Origin: Variovorax ginsengisoli
Lineage (GTDB): Bacteria; Pseudomonadota; Gammaproteobacteria; Burkholderiales; Burkholderiaceae_C
Reading direction: 5' to 3'
Assembly (NCBI RefSeq): GCF_030486595.1
Contig: NZ_JAUJZH010000021.1
Coordinates: 62,001 to 126,000 of the forward strand
DNA: 64,000 nucleotides
Under the pieces are notes generated by a model, which ran no database searches, had not been told where the DNA came from, and saw only the letters and a program-made list of their open reading frames with translations. Of the stretch, positions 42,530 to 51,010 are shown one piece after another; within the stretch, counting starts at the first letter, position 1, and every line of letters begins with the position of its first letter. A program made the translations under genes and the position numbers.

Positions 42530-43966
42530 GTGGCATTTTTCAAGAAGAAGACGAAATCGAACCAGGACGGCGGCCGCTTGCCGCTGGTGGTAGCGGTTGA
42601 CGATGTCGAGCCTAAGGCCGTCGCCTTTGGCGTGAGCTGGCGCGCAGTAGCGTCGCGCTCGTCGACCCGTGCCGACGCCATCAAGATCGCTCGTTCGGGC
42701 GGTGCGACCCATCTGATCTCCACGTTGCAGCAATTCGGCTATGGCCTCGTGCCCGCAGACGCTGCTCCGGCAGGCACCAGGGTCTTCGCAGCTGCTCGGG
42801 TTGCGGCGCGCCAGCATGGCGGCGATGCAATCTATGCGCTGAAGCTCTTCCCGGAAGGCAACGAATATTGGTTCGCGGTGATCCGCGGCGGCCAGCCGTC
42901 TTCGATCGACCGAGTGATCCTGTCGGACAACGACATGGAGCTCATCGAAGCCGCCCGCAAGGAGATCGAGAGCGGGCTCGAGGATGACATCTCGTACGCC
43001 GTCTTCACGAACCTCGAAGACCATGATCTGAGCGACAAGGCTCGCGGCCTGACGGCCCAGGACCTGATGCTCGCTGCGTCGGGCGAAGAGGATGTGCTGC
43101 AGCCGCTGCCCAAGAAGAGCGGCGATATCCCCAAACCCGTGATCGCGGTCGTCGGCGTGGCCGTCCTGCTCGCCGCTGGCAACAAGGGCTGGGGCATGTA
43201 CCAGGAGAAGGAGCGCAAGCGCTTGGCTCGGATCAATGCGTCCGTCGAGGAGCCTCCTGAGCAAGCCTGGGCGCTCGCGATGCAAGCGTGGGCAGACGGC
43301 CACCGCGCTGCGGATCCGCAAGGCCTCTCCGCGGTGCGGGTGTCGCTGGGGTCGGTTCCGCTCGTCTGGGGCGGGTGGGAGGTGCAAAGCGCCACCTGCA
43401 CTGCGGTGCCACCGGCAGCATCCCAGCCCGGTGCGGCCGCCCAAGGCGACCGTCATTGGGGTTGCTCTGCGATCTACACCCGCAGCCAGTTCGGGCGTGT
43501 GAACCGCGAGATGAAGCAAAGTACCCCCGATGGCTGGACGGTCCAGTACAAGGGCCTGGACACGCTCGTGGGGAGCTGGAACGTCACGCATGCTTCCCAG
43601 CCCTTCAAGTTCGAGGCGCTGCGCTCGGTCGAGAACCACATGGTGGAGACCGTCAGCCGGTTGCAGAAGCTCAGCGCCGCGTTCGGCCAAGTCGGCGACC
43701 TCACCTTCGTGCCGGTCGAGATCAAGCCGCCACGCAAGGGTGATGGCACCGCTGTCGCCATGGTGGCCTCCGTCCCCCAGGTGCGGGCCGCCACCTTCAC
43801 GTTGAAGGCGCCGTTGCGGAGCATCGATGCCCTCATTGACGCCGGCGTCGAGGCGGACTGGCTGCAGATCAACATGTATTTCAAGCGGGCCGACGGCGAA
43901 AAGGTCGACATCAAGACCTCGGCCCTGACCGCGGACGTCAAGGCCGTCATCTACGCCAAGCCGTGA
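42530..43966 (+). CDS. pilO: PilO-type pilus assembly protein (type 4b PilO2)
   Basis: A 478-residue protein starting at a GTG with AGGAA about 7 bases upstream. The N-terminal cytoplasmic half (about 200 residues) contains GGDAIYALKLFPEGNEYWFA, followed by a single membrane segment (about 202-220, VIAVVGVAVLLAAG) and a periplasmic half with paired Cys. This matches the PilO of R64 and its type 4b relatives, which form the inner-membrane platform with PilP and PilR. It overlaps the open frame of the next gene but not its chosen start. Confidence 0.85.
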   Translation: MAFFKKKTKSNQDGGRLPLVVAVDDVEPKAVAFGVSWRAVASRSSTRADAIKIARSGGATHLISTLQQFGYGLVPADAAPAGTRVFAAARVAARQHGGDAIYALKLFPEGNEYWFAVIRGGQPSSIDRVILSDNDMELIEAARKEIESGLEDDISYAVFTNLEDHDLSDKARGLTAQDLMLAASGEEDVLQPLPKKSGDIPKPVIAVVGVAVLLAAGNKGWGMYQEKERKRLARINASVEEPPEQAWALAMQAWADGHRAADPQGLSAVRVSLGSVPLVWGGWEVQSATCTAVPPAASQPGAAAQGDRHWGCSAIYTRSQFGRVNREMKQSTPDGWTVQYKGLDTLVGSWNVTHASQPFKFEALRSVENHMVETVSRLQKLSAAFGQVGDLTFVPVEIKPPRKGDGTAVAMVASVPQVRAATFTLKAPLRSIDALIDAGVEADWLQINMYFKRADGEKVDIKTSALTADVKAVIYAKP

Positions 43967-44004
43967 CCCGCTTCGGACCTCAATCTCTCAAAGGCACCTC
44001 GCCC

Positions 44005-44772
44005 ATGAAAAACCTTCGTCTTCGTCAAGCGACAGCACTGGCTGTCACCGTGCTCGCCGGCCTGGCCCTCACTTCCGGTGCGCTTGCGGCTGACGTCTCA
44101 GCTGCGCTCGACAGCGCTCCCCAGTCGGAGGCGATGCGCAACAGCGTGGTCACCGTGGACACGCTCGTCAAGAACGAAAACCAACAGGCGTTGGCGCGCT
44201 CGATGGAGCAGTCGGTGGCCTCCGGCCTGATTCAGCCAGCCAAGCCCGCGGCGCCTTCGGGCCCGCCTGCCGGTCAGATCTTCATCCTGTCGATCTTCGG
44301 CATCGGCAACGACTTGAGAGCGCACATGAGCTTCAACGGCGAAGGCTACGAACGTGTGCGCGTGGGCGCCCGTATGGGCAGCTGTGTGATCTCGGAGATC
44401 ACGGGCAACAAGGTCGTCCTGAAGCCGTCGCGCAAGGGAGTGCCGCCAGCAACCTGTCCGACGGGGAAGTGGACGGGCGTCAACTATTTCCAGCCGGCTC
44501 CCGGTTTGGCAAGCCCTGCGGAAAGCGGCAGGCCAGGCGGAGCCGCGCTTGCATCGCCCGCCATCCCCACGCCCTTCAGCTCCACCAGCACCCCCTCCAG
44601 GCCCCTGCAGCCCGTCTCCAGCGGGCCGGCGCCCCTCAAGGTGAGCCAGCCGACGATCCAGCTCATCCCGGGCGGGCCTGTGGCCCCTGGTCAGACGGCT
44701 GTGCCGTTGATTCCGCCCCAGCTTGAGGCAGTGCAGGACGAGCGCCTGCAGCAACCGGCCGCTGCCAACTGA
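44005..44772 (+). CDS. pilP: PilP pilus assembly protein
   Basis: A 255-residue exported protein with signal peptide (ATALAVTVLAGLALTSGALA). A periplasmic domain (about 95-160: IFILSIFGIGNDLRAHMSFN, MGSCVISEITGNKVVLKPS) with two Cys matches type IVb PilP. The C-terminal 90 residues are Pro-rich and probably disordered, longer than in R64 PilP (about 150 residues). It would couple the inner-membrane platform to the PilN secretin. Confidence 0.8.
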   Translation: MKNLRLRQATALAVTVLAGLALTSGALAADVSAALDSAPQSEAMRNSVVTVDTLVKNENQQALARSMEQSVASGLIQPAKPAAPSGPPAGQIFILSIFGIGNDLRAHMSFNGEGYERVRVGARMGSCVISEITGNKVVLKPSRKGVPPATCPTGKWTGVNYFQPAPGLASPAESGRPGGAALASPAIPTPFSSTSTPSRPLQPVSSGPAPLKVSQPTIQLIPGGPVAPGQTAVPLIPPQLEAVQDERLQQPAAAN

Positions 44773-44791
44773 TCACGATCGGACCCACCCA

Positions 44792-46870
44792 ATGTTCGGA
44801 TTCGGAAAATCGAAGAAGGCGGCTCCAGCGCCGGCCGCGCGCCCGACCACGGGGCCCCGTACGGTTGCAAAGGCGCCGGCTGCCGGTGGCGCGCCCCGCC
44901 GCATCGTTTCGCCTGTGCAACCTGGGCAGCCGGCCGGCGCCGGCGCTGGGCCTGCAGCAGACGGTTCCGACATCGCGAACTGGGGCGGCGTCCGCTTCAG
45001 CCGCACGCCCATCGCGATGGCCGACGACCTCGCCAAGATCCTGTTCGACAAGGTGATCAACGAGGAAGTGAAGCTCGCGCCTCACCTCTACGCCTCGATC
45101 GCCGTCGCAAAAGTGCGGGCGACCGACAAGGTCGTGATGCTGTTCGTGGACAAGGAGAAGGCCAAGCGCGAGGAAGTCGAGGCCGTCGTCAATCAGCTCG
45201 CCAAGCGCAACTACCAGCTGGTCGACGCCCATGTTCAGGGGCACTTCGCAGGCTCTGGCCTGGTCATGGCGCTCTCCCAGGGCGACATCACCCAGTCGAG
45301 CCTCCAGTTCGAGCGTGATGTGTCGCGGGACCCGACCAAGAACGCGCTGATGTCCGCCTTCACCGACGTCGTGTCCTGGGCGTACGCCAACAAGGCAGAC
45401 GACATCGACTTCGCGGTCGATCGCGAGGCTGCGAAGAGCCAGATCTGCTTCAAGATTGGCGGCCGCTACATCCGCCCCGAGCGTTTCCTCTATCCGACCG
45501 ACACGGTGATCGCGATGCTCGGCATCGCATGGCAGAAGTCCGGCGGCGGCGCCTCGCCGCAGTTCGACATGAAGGTCGAGCAACAGGCGCTGGTGAAGAT
45601 CAACCTCCCGCGTAGCCCTGCCATCCCTGACGGGGCGCGTGTGCGTCTGCGCTGGAGCGGCATGGCCATTGACAAGGGCGTGGTGGTGACCACGCGGATT
45701 CAGCGCCTGGGCGAGTCTGCGGCGATCCGCTCGCTGGACGAAGCGGGATACCTGACCAGCCAGATGGACATCATCCGCCGGGTGATCAACTCCGAAGGCG
45801 GGATGGTGGTGCTCGCTGGCGTGGTGGGGTCGGGCAAGTCGACCTCGCTCGTGCAGATGATCAACATGCTGCCCACCGATATCAAGATCCAGTCGTTCGA
45901 GGATCCGGTCGAGCTCGAGCTCAAGAACGCCTACCAGAAGACCATCACGCGCGACCTCGCGCAGTCCGGCGACGACAAGTCCTTCCTTTCGGCCACCCGC
46001 GCGCTCTACCGTTCTGCGCTCGATGCGCTCTATCTGGGCGAGATCCGTGACCGCGAGACGGGCCTGGTCGCGCGTCAGGTGGTCGAGTCCGGCCACAGCG
46101 TCTATACGACCACCCACGCGCGCTCGAGCCTCGGCATTGCCGAACGATTTGCATCGCCGGCGATCGCCATCAACCGGGAAGTCCTGGCCACGCCCGGCAT
46201 CTTGAAACTGATGGTGTACCAGGCTCTCCTGCCGACGAACTGTCCGCATTGCGCTCTCTCGCCGAACGACTATTCCCACGCGTTCACACTCAACCCCGAG
46301 AAGCTCGCCGAGCACAACCGCTACTTCGATCGCCTGGAGCGTCTCTACGACATCAGCCGCGACCAGTACCGCATGCGCAATTCCCGCGGCTGCAAGTTCT
46401 GCATCAAGGACGAGCTGCCCGAGTTGAACGGTTTCTCGGGCCGCACGGTGGTCAGCGAGATGGTCGAGCCCGACGAGCAGATGCTCGAGTACATCGGCGC
46501 ACCCGACGGAGCCCTGAAGCTCTACAAGTACTGGCGCTCGATGGCCTCCAATCGGTTCGATGACGAGAACATGGTCGGCAAGAACACGATGGAGTGCGCG
46601 ATCTACAAGGCTGTGCGCGGCACGACCGACGACGGCAAGTACGTCGGGTTGATCGACCCGCGCGAGATCGAGCCTCGCTTCATGAGCTTCGAGACGGTCG
46701 AGAGTCGACGCGACCATGAGCGTGCCGTGGCCGCGCGCCGCAACACGAGCACGGCTTCCGTGCCGGCGAGCTACGCCGTCGAGGCCCCACCAGCCGGAAC
46801 GCTCCTGCGCACGCCGTCGGCTGCCGTGGTCCCCATTCACGCTTCGGCTGCCGCACGGGAGGGTGCGTAA
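44792..46870 (+). CDS. pilQ: PilQ pilus extension ATPase (GspE/PilB-like)
   Basis: A 692-residue secretion ATPase. The N-terminal 200 residues are family-specific; Walker A GVVGSGKST is at residues 343-351. The His box TTTHARSSLGIAERF and a Cys pair (NCPHC, later CKFC) in the C-terminal part are present. R64 PilQ is about 520 residues; the extra length is mostly N-terminal Pro/Ala linker and C-terminal tail. It drives thin-pilus polymerisation with PilR. No DotB/TraJ ATPase was found in the window, so this is the only GspE-class ATPase seen. The ATG at 44792 follows the pilP stop by 19 bases. Confidence 0.92.
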   Translation: MFGFGKSKKAAPAPAARPTTGPRTVAKAPAAGGAPRRIVSPVQPGQPAGAGAGPAADGSDIANWGGVRFSRTPIAMADDLAKILFDKVINEEVKLAPHLYASIAVAKVRATDKVVMLFVDKEKAKREEVEAVVNQLAKRNYQLVDAHVQGHFAGSGLVMALSQGDITQSSLQFERDVSRDPTKNALMSAFTDVVSWAYANKADDIDFAVDREAAKSQICFKIGGRYIRPERFLYPTDTVIAMLGIAWQKSGGGASPQFDMKVEQQALVKINLPRSPAIPDGARVRLRWSGMAIDKGVVVTTRIQRLGESAAIRSLDEAGYLTSQMDIIRRVINSEGGMVVLAGVVGSGKSTSLVQMINMLPTDIKIQSFEDPVELELKNAYQKTITRDLAQSGDDKSFLSATRALYRSALDALYLGEIRDRETGLVARQVVESGHSVYTTTHARSSLGIAERFASPAIAINREVLATPGILKLMVYQALLPTNCPHCALSPNDYSHAFTLNPEKLAEHNRYFDRLERLYDISRDQYRMRNSRGCKFCIKDELPELNGFSGRTVVSEMVEPDEQMLEYIGAPDGALKLYKYWRSMASNRFDDENMVGKNTMECAIYKAVRGTTDDGKYVGLIDPREIEPRFMSFETVESRRDHERAVAARRNTSTASVPASYAVEAPPAGTLLRTPSAAVVPIHASAAAREGA

Positions 46871-47980
46871 ATGACCGTCAAAGTTCCATTTTCCGTCCGC
46901 CAGGCGGGGGCCAAGTTCCGCCGGCAGCGCGCGGACTACTACACCTACATCGCCGACAAGCTCGATGGTGGCAAGGGCGACATCAAGCTCCTCGGCATCT
47001 TTGAGAAGGACGCCGATCGCTACGGAAAGACCGCCCGTGCCAAGCTCTCGGCCTACTGGGCCGAGGAATATTCGACCAACGGTGCGAACCTGTCGGCGGC
47101 TTGGCGCGGAACGCTCCCCGACGACGAAGTGGCCATCATCGATGTGGCGCAGGACGCAGGCGCCGGCGCGCTGCTGGCGGCGCTGCGCGACGTGTCGCGG
47201 ATCGCCCGCCTCTCCGACCAGGTGCGCAACGAGTCGATCGGCACGCTGGCAGCCGCGGCGGTGGGGATCACGATCGCCATCGTGATGCTGACCATTTTCC
47301 CGTGGTTCTCGGCAAACAAGCTCCAGGAGATCTACTCGTTCATCCCGCTGGAGCAGTGGGGGCCGAAGGGGACGTTCTTCAATGCCTGGGCCGCCAACGT
47401 GCAGGGCTACGGCCTCTACGCGGTGCTGGCGCTGATCTGTGTGATCGTGACCCTGCATTGGACCGTGAACAACCTCACCGGGCGCCTGCGTGACTGGCTT
47501 GACGAGCACGTGGCCCTGTATCGCGTGGTGCGCGACGTGAAGGGCGCGCTCTTCCTGGCCACGATGTCCACGCTCACCCGCAAGCGAGGCAACACGATGT
47601 TCACCCTGAGCGAATCGCTCAGCACGTTCGCGCGCTCCGTGCGCTCGCCGTGGCTGCGCTGGCGCGTCGAGCAGATTGCCGAGGGAGTGGACGCCACCGG
47701 CGCAGTCGGTACCGACGCATTCCGCACGAATCTGCTCTCGATGGAGATGTACTACTTCTTGCAGGACATGCAGGAGGCGCGCGGCTTCTCCGAGGGCTTC
47801 GAGGAGACCGGCCGCTACGTCGAGAAGACCATGCTCGCGAAGATCCTGAAGCGCATGCAGATCTACCGCTGGGCAATCCTGATCACCGCGGTCGTCTGTG
47901 TGATCGGCGTGATGGCCACCCAGTTCGGCGTCATCTACGAAATGAAGGGCGTCATGTCCGCCTACTACAGCACCAAGTGA
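46871..47980 (+). CDS. pilR: PilR inner-membrane platform protein (GspF/PilC-like)
   Basis: A 369-residue integral membrane protein starting immediately after the pilQ stop. It has three main hydrophobic segments (about 125-148, 180-200 and 333-352) and two repeated cytoplasmic domains (LLAALRDVSRIARLSDQVRN; QEARGFSEGFEETGRYVEKT), the GspF arrangement as in R64 PilR. It anchors the ATPase and pilin assembly at the inner membrane. Confidence 0.9.
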   Translation: MTVKVPFSVRQAGAKFRRQRADYYTYIADKLDGGKGDIKLLGIFEKDADRYGKTARAKLSAYWAEEYSTNGANLSAAWRGTLPDDEVAIIDVAQDAGAGALLAALRDVSRIARLSDQVRNESIGTLAAAAVGITIAIVMLTIFPWFSANKLQEIYSFIPLEQWGPKGTFFNAWAANVQGYGLYAVLALICVIVTLHWTVNNLTGRLRDWLDEHVALYRVVRDVKGALFLATMSTLTRKRGNTMFTLSESLSTFARSVRSPWLRWRVEQIAEGVDATGAVGTDAFRTNLLSMEMYYFLQDMQEARGFSEGFEETGRYVEKTMLAKILKRMQIYRWAILITAVVCVIGVMATQFGVIYEMKGVMSAYYSTK

Positions 47981-48030
47981 CCTGATCCCACCGAATCCAA
48001 ACCGAAATCAACCTGAAGGACCTCACCAAG

Positions 48031-48624
48031 ATGAACACTCGCAACAACCGCACCGCTTCGCTGAAGAAGGCCAAGGGCTTCACCCTGGTCGAACTGATCG
48101 TCGTGATCGCCATCGGCGCGCTGCTGGCGCTCTTCGCCGTCCCATACGCCCGCGGCGTGATCATCAACGGCAAGGTGGAGCCGACCGCCAACGACATCAA
48201 CAAGACCGTGACCTCGATCCGAGGCAACTTCGCGGGCCAGGGCGTGACTCCGTACAACAACCTGGGGGTCGGCGCCGCGGCGACCGCGATCTTTGCGAAC
48301 ACCGCCCGCGGCTTGTCGTCTGCGCTCACCGTGGCCGGCAGCGGCGCTTCGGCGACCGTACAGCACGACCTGGGCGAAACCGGCTCGGAAATCACGGTGG
48401 CGTCTGCCACGATCACCACCCCAGGCGACTCGTTCAGCGTGAACCTGCCGACCGTGAACAACGCTGCATGCCCCGGCCTCGCCGCGCAGCTGTCGCGAGT
48501 GGCCGAGGTGATCACCATCAACGGTGCCGCCGCGAAGGCCGTTGGCGGCACCTACAACGGCGGCATCGCCCAGAACGCCTGCACCGAAGGTGACACGAAC
48601 ACCTTCATCTTCACGTTCCGCTGA
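48031..48624 (+). CDS. pilS: PilS major thin-pilus prepilin
   Basis: A 197-residue type IV prepilin. The processing site is KKAKG|FTLVELIVVIA, with Gly16 before the cut, Phe17 as the mature N-terminus and Glu at mature position 5. The hydrophobic helix continues to about residue 40, then a globular domain with two C-terminal Cys (AACPG and NACTEG) that could close a disulfide loop. Size and position after pilR match R64 PilS. No prepilin peptidase (PilU) was found in the window, so processing must use another enzyme. Confidence 0.9.
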   Translation: MNTRNNRTASLKKAKGFTLVELIVVIAIGALLALFAVPYARGVIINGKVEPTANDINKTVTSIRGNFAGQGVTPYNNLGVGAAATAIFANTARGLSSALTVAGSGASATVQHDLGETGSEITVASATITTPGDSFSVNLPTVNNAACPGLAAQLSRVAEVITINGAAAKAVGGTYNGGIAQNACTEGDTNTFIFTFR

Positions 48625-48710
48625 TCAGGCCTGGCCGGGCTCACGCGAGTCTGGCCACGCCGCGTACGCCAACCGCGCCGACCGGACCCCGCTCACTTCA
48701 TCCTCGAAAC

Positions 48711-50327
48711 ATGACCCAACGCATTTCACCGCCGACCGGGCATGCGCGCCGCGCGCAGCAAGGCTTCAGCCTTGTCGAGCTGATCGTCACGATCAGCATC
48801 ATCGCGATCCTGTCGATTTATGGACAGTCCCAGCTCGCAAAGCTTTCCGAGGAGCAGATCGGGGTGTCGGCCGGCAGCTACCTCAAGCAGGTCGCTGGCG
48901 CTGCCGAGCAGTACGCGCTGAGCCACTTCGACGATCTGGGCAACGGCGTGGACATTCCAGGTGTCGCAAATGACATCGCGCCTACCATTGCCGAGCTCGT
49001 GGCCGACAACAAGCTGCCGGGTGGGTTCCCCTCGGGCGTCGGGGCGATGCCCACGCGCCAGAGCCTGAGGATCGACGTGGTCAAGACCAATTGCCCTGGC
49101 CTCGGCTGCGCGATCGTCACCAACGTGTGCACCACCACTGGCGTGACGCTCGGCGGGACCAACATCCGCTACGACCTGGCGCAGGTCATGGTGGACCAGC
49201 AGGGCGGGGCCGGCGGACAGTCGGGGTATGTGACTCCGGCACTGATCAAGGGGCCGTCGCTCAACATCGCGAATCCGAACGGCGCCATCGCCGGCACGGT
49301 TTGCTCGAGCGCGACCTTGAACACGGCCATGTTCCAGCAATTCGTCCGGGTGAGGGATCCACGAAATCCCGACCTGCAGGGCGACCTGAGCGCGGTGGGC
49401 AACCTGTCGATCGGCGGAACTTCGACCCTGACGGGCAACGTGGCTGCCGCAGGCAATGTCAGCGTCGTTGGAAGCGGCGGATTCGGCGGGGCCGATCCCG
49501 TGGCCGTGCCCGCCGGCATGAAGGGCGTCAATTCCCAAGACATTTTCGCGGCGGGGAACATCGTTGCGACCGACCAGGGCGCCGGCTTCGCTGGAAACAA
49601 TGGCAACTACGTAGCGATGACCACCAACAGCGGCGGCGAGGCTGCGGTTGTCACCTCGGGCCGGATGGCGGGCAATCGACTGATCCCCACTGGTACCTAC
49701 ACCAAAGGCACGGCCTGCGTGGAGCCAGGTGCCTTCGGGCTGTCCGCCACCGAGGCCTCGGGGTCGATCGTGGTCTGCTCCTCGGGTCGCTGGGTTCCGC
49801 TCATGACCTCGGCGATCGCCGGCGGCGCGTGTTCGACAGAAGGACAGGGCGCCTCGGATCCGAATGGCCTGACGCTCTACTGCACCGGGAACATCTGGAC
49901 GCCGATGACCCAGTTCCTGCCGATCGCCGCGGACAGCGTCGGGGGCTGCGTTGCGGGGCAGTTGGGCTACTCGGTGGCCGTCGCCGGCGTGAAGAAGGCC
50001 ATGCTCTGCCGAGACAACCCGCAGGCCCCCGGCTCGCCGGTCTGGAAGCGCCTGGAAGACGTCACGACCAATCTCGTGTTCGTGAAATCGATCGAGGTCA
50101 CCGACAACCAGTTCGTGTCCATGCCGACCTGTGGCAGCTCGCCAGTGGGCACCCCCATCATCCAGCTCATTCCCAAAACTGAATCTTCGGCGGACGGTGG
50201 CTTCACGCGGTTCGCGCAGGTGAACGGGACGAACTGGACGGTGCGCCTGATGAACGGGTCTGGAGGCGCGCTGACCGGCAACCCGCAAGCCAGCGCGATC
50301 GGTCACGTCTACTGCTATTTCGCGTAA
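48711..50327 (+). CDS. pilV: PilV-like minor pilin / tip adhesin
   Basis: A 538-residue protein with a prepilin-type N-terminus (QQG|FSLVELIVTISIIAI, Gly18 before the cut, Glu at mature position 5). Its size and place after the major pilin match R64 PilV. The middle has beta-helix-like repeats (NLSIGGTSTLTGNVAAAGNV) and many Cys in the C-terminal part. In R64 the PilV C-terminus is switched by the shufflon and sets recipient specificity. No rci-type recombinase or alternative C-terminal cassettes follow this gene, so the tip appears fixed. Confidence 0.85.
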   Translation: MTQRISPPTGHARRAQQGFSLVELIVTISIIAILSIYGQSQLAKLSEEQIGVSAGSYLKQVAGAAEQYALSHFDDLGNGVDIPGVANDIAPTIAELVADNKLPGGFPSGVGAMPTRQSLRIDVVKTNCPGLGCAIVTNVCTTTGVTLGGTNIRYDLAQVMVDQQGGAGGQSGYVTPALIKGPSLNIANPNGAIAGTVCSSATLNTAMFQQFVRVRDPRNPDLQGDLSAVGNLSIGGTSTLTGNVAAAGNVSVVGSGGFGGADPVAVPAGMKGVNSQDIFAAGNIVATDQGAGFAGNNGNYVAMTTNSGGEAAVVTSGRMAGNRLIPTGTYTKGTACVEPGAFGLSATEASGSIVVCSSGRWVPLMTSAIAGGACSTEGQGASDPNGLTLYCTGNIWTPMTQFLPIAADSVGGCVAGQLGYSVAVAGVKKAMLCRDNPQAPGSPVWKRLEDVTTNLVFVKSIEVTDNQFVSMPTCGSSPVGTPIIQLIPKTESSADGGFTRFAQVNGTNWTVRLMNGSGGALTGNPQASAIGHVYCYFA

Positions 50328-50525
50328 ATCACCAGCGGCTCACCAGCCGCCGCGCCGCCGCCGGCCCCCGCCGCCCATCAGGCCTGAAGTCAACAAAAAT
50401 CAACGCCTTCGTTGTGAAGACGATAAACTTCAGAAATTCGAGCACGATTGCAGCCGTAGGTACCTATCGTTGCGAAGTGAAAGATTCAGCCCAGTTCGTC
50501 TGGGACCAAATGCAGAGGAACCAGG

Positions 50526-50945
50526 ATGTTCAAGAAGCTCATTGCCCGCCCGTTCGCCGTCGCTGCCATCGCGGCTGCTTGCGCCGTCCCTGCGTTCGCG
50601 CAGCTGCAGGTTGCAAACTCGACCGGCGGCAGCCAGGTGGCACTGGCGCCGATCAACGCGATCGTGTCCACGCTCAACTCGAACATCTGGAGTGCGCAGA
50701 ACACGGCCAATGTCGCGAACAACGTGGCGAACGTCGCAAACAACGCGGCATGGAACGCCCAGAGCACGGCCAACAACGCGAACGCCGTGGCTCAGAACGC
50801 ACAAGCAACCGCCGACAAGGGCGTCTACTACGGTGACGCGGCCTGGTGGTATGCCTGGGAAGCTGCGTCGGCGTCCTGCGCCGCCACCATGGGCGGAGCG
50901 ATGTGGCGTCCCTACTGCGAGGCGCAGCAGCGTCCGCATCCATGA
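50526..50945 (+). CDS. exported Ala/Asn-rich coiled-coil protein
   Basis: A 139-residue protein with a clear signal peptide (KKLIARPFAVAAIAAACAVP then AFA). The mature part has a repetitive segment (about residues 58-100) with VANNVANVANNAAWNAQSTA, spaced like a heptad coiled coil, and ends with aromatic and Cys residues (GDAAWWYAWEAASASCAATM). GAGGAA 6 bases before the ATG is the ribosome site. A strong hairpin terminator follows. It may be a surface or periplasmic oligomer associated with the pilus region; the family was not recognised. Confidence 0.68.
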   Translation: MFKKLIARPFAVAAIAAACAVPAFAQLQVANSTGGSQVALAPINAIVSTLNSNIWSAQNTANVANNVANVANNAAWNAQSTANNANAVAQNAQATADKGVYYGDAAWWYAWEAASASCAATMGGAMWRPYCEAQQRPHP

Positions 50946-50969
50946 GTTGAGCGGGATTCCGCCGCAACG

Positions 50970-50996
50970 AAAAAAGGCGCCGAGGGCGCCTTTTTT
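50970..50996. terminator. bidirectional rho-independent terminator
   Basis: Six A, GGCGCC, GAG loop, GGCGCC, six T: a perfect 6-bp G/C stem extended by A-T pairs, symmetric so that it can stop transcripts from the plus-strand gene on its left and the minus-strand CAP lipoprotein gene on its right. Confidence 0.9.
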
Positions 50997-51010
50997 GTTG
51001 GGAGGGCAGC

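Noticed and set aside
40876..42723. Minus-strand open frame of 615 codons over pilN
   Set aside because: Antisense shadow; the plus strand has lipobox and secretin signatures.
44663..47509. Minus-strand open frame of 948 codons over pilQ and pilR
   Set aside because: Composition is His/Arg/Leu-rich shadow sequence; the plus strand encodes clear PilQ and PilR proteins.
48711..50525. Search for a shufflon (repeated 19-bp sites, alternative PilV C-termini, rci gene)
   Set aside because: No repeated inverted sites or alternative C-terminal segments were seen after pilV.
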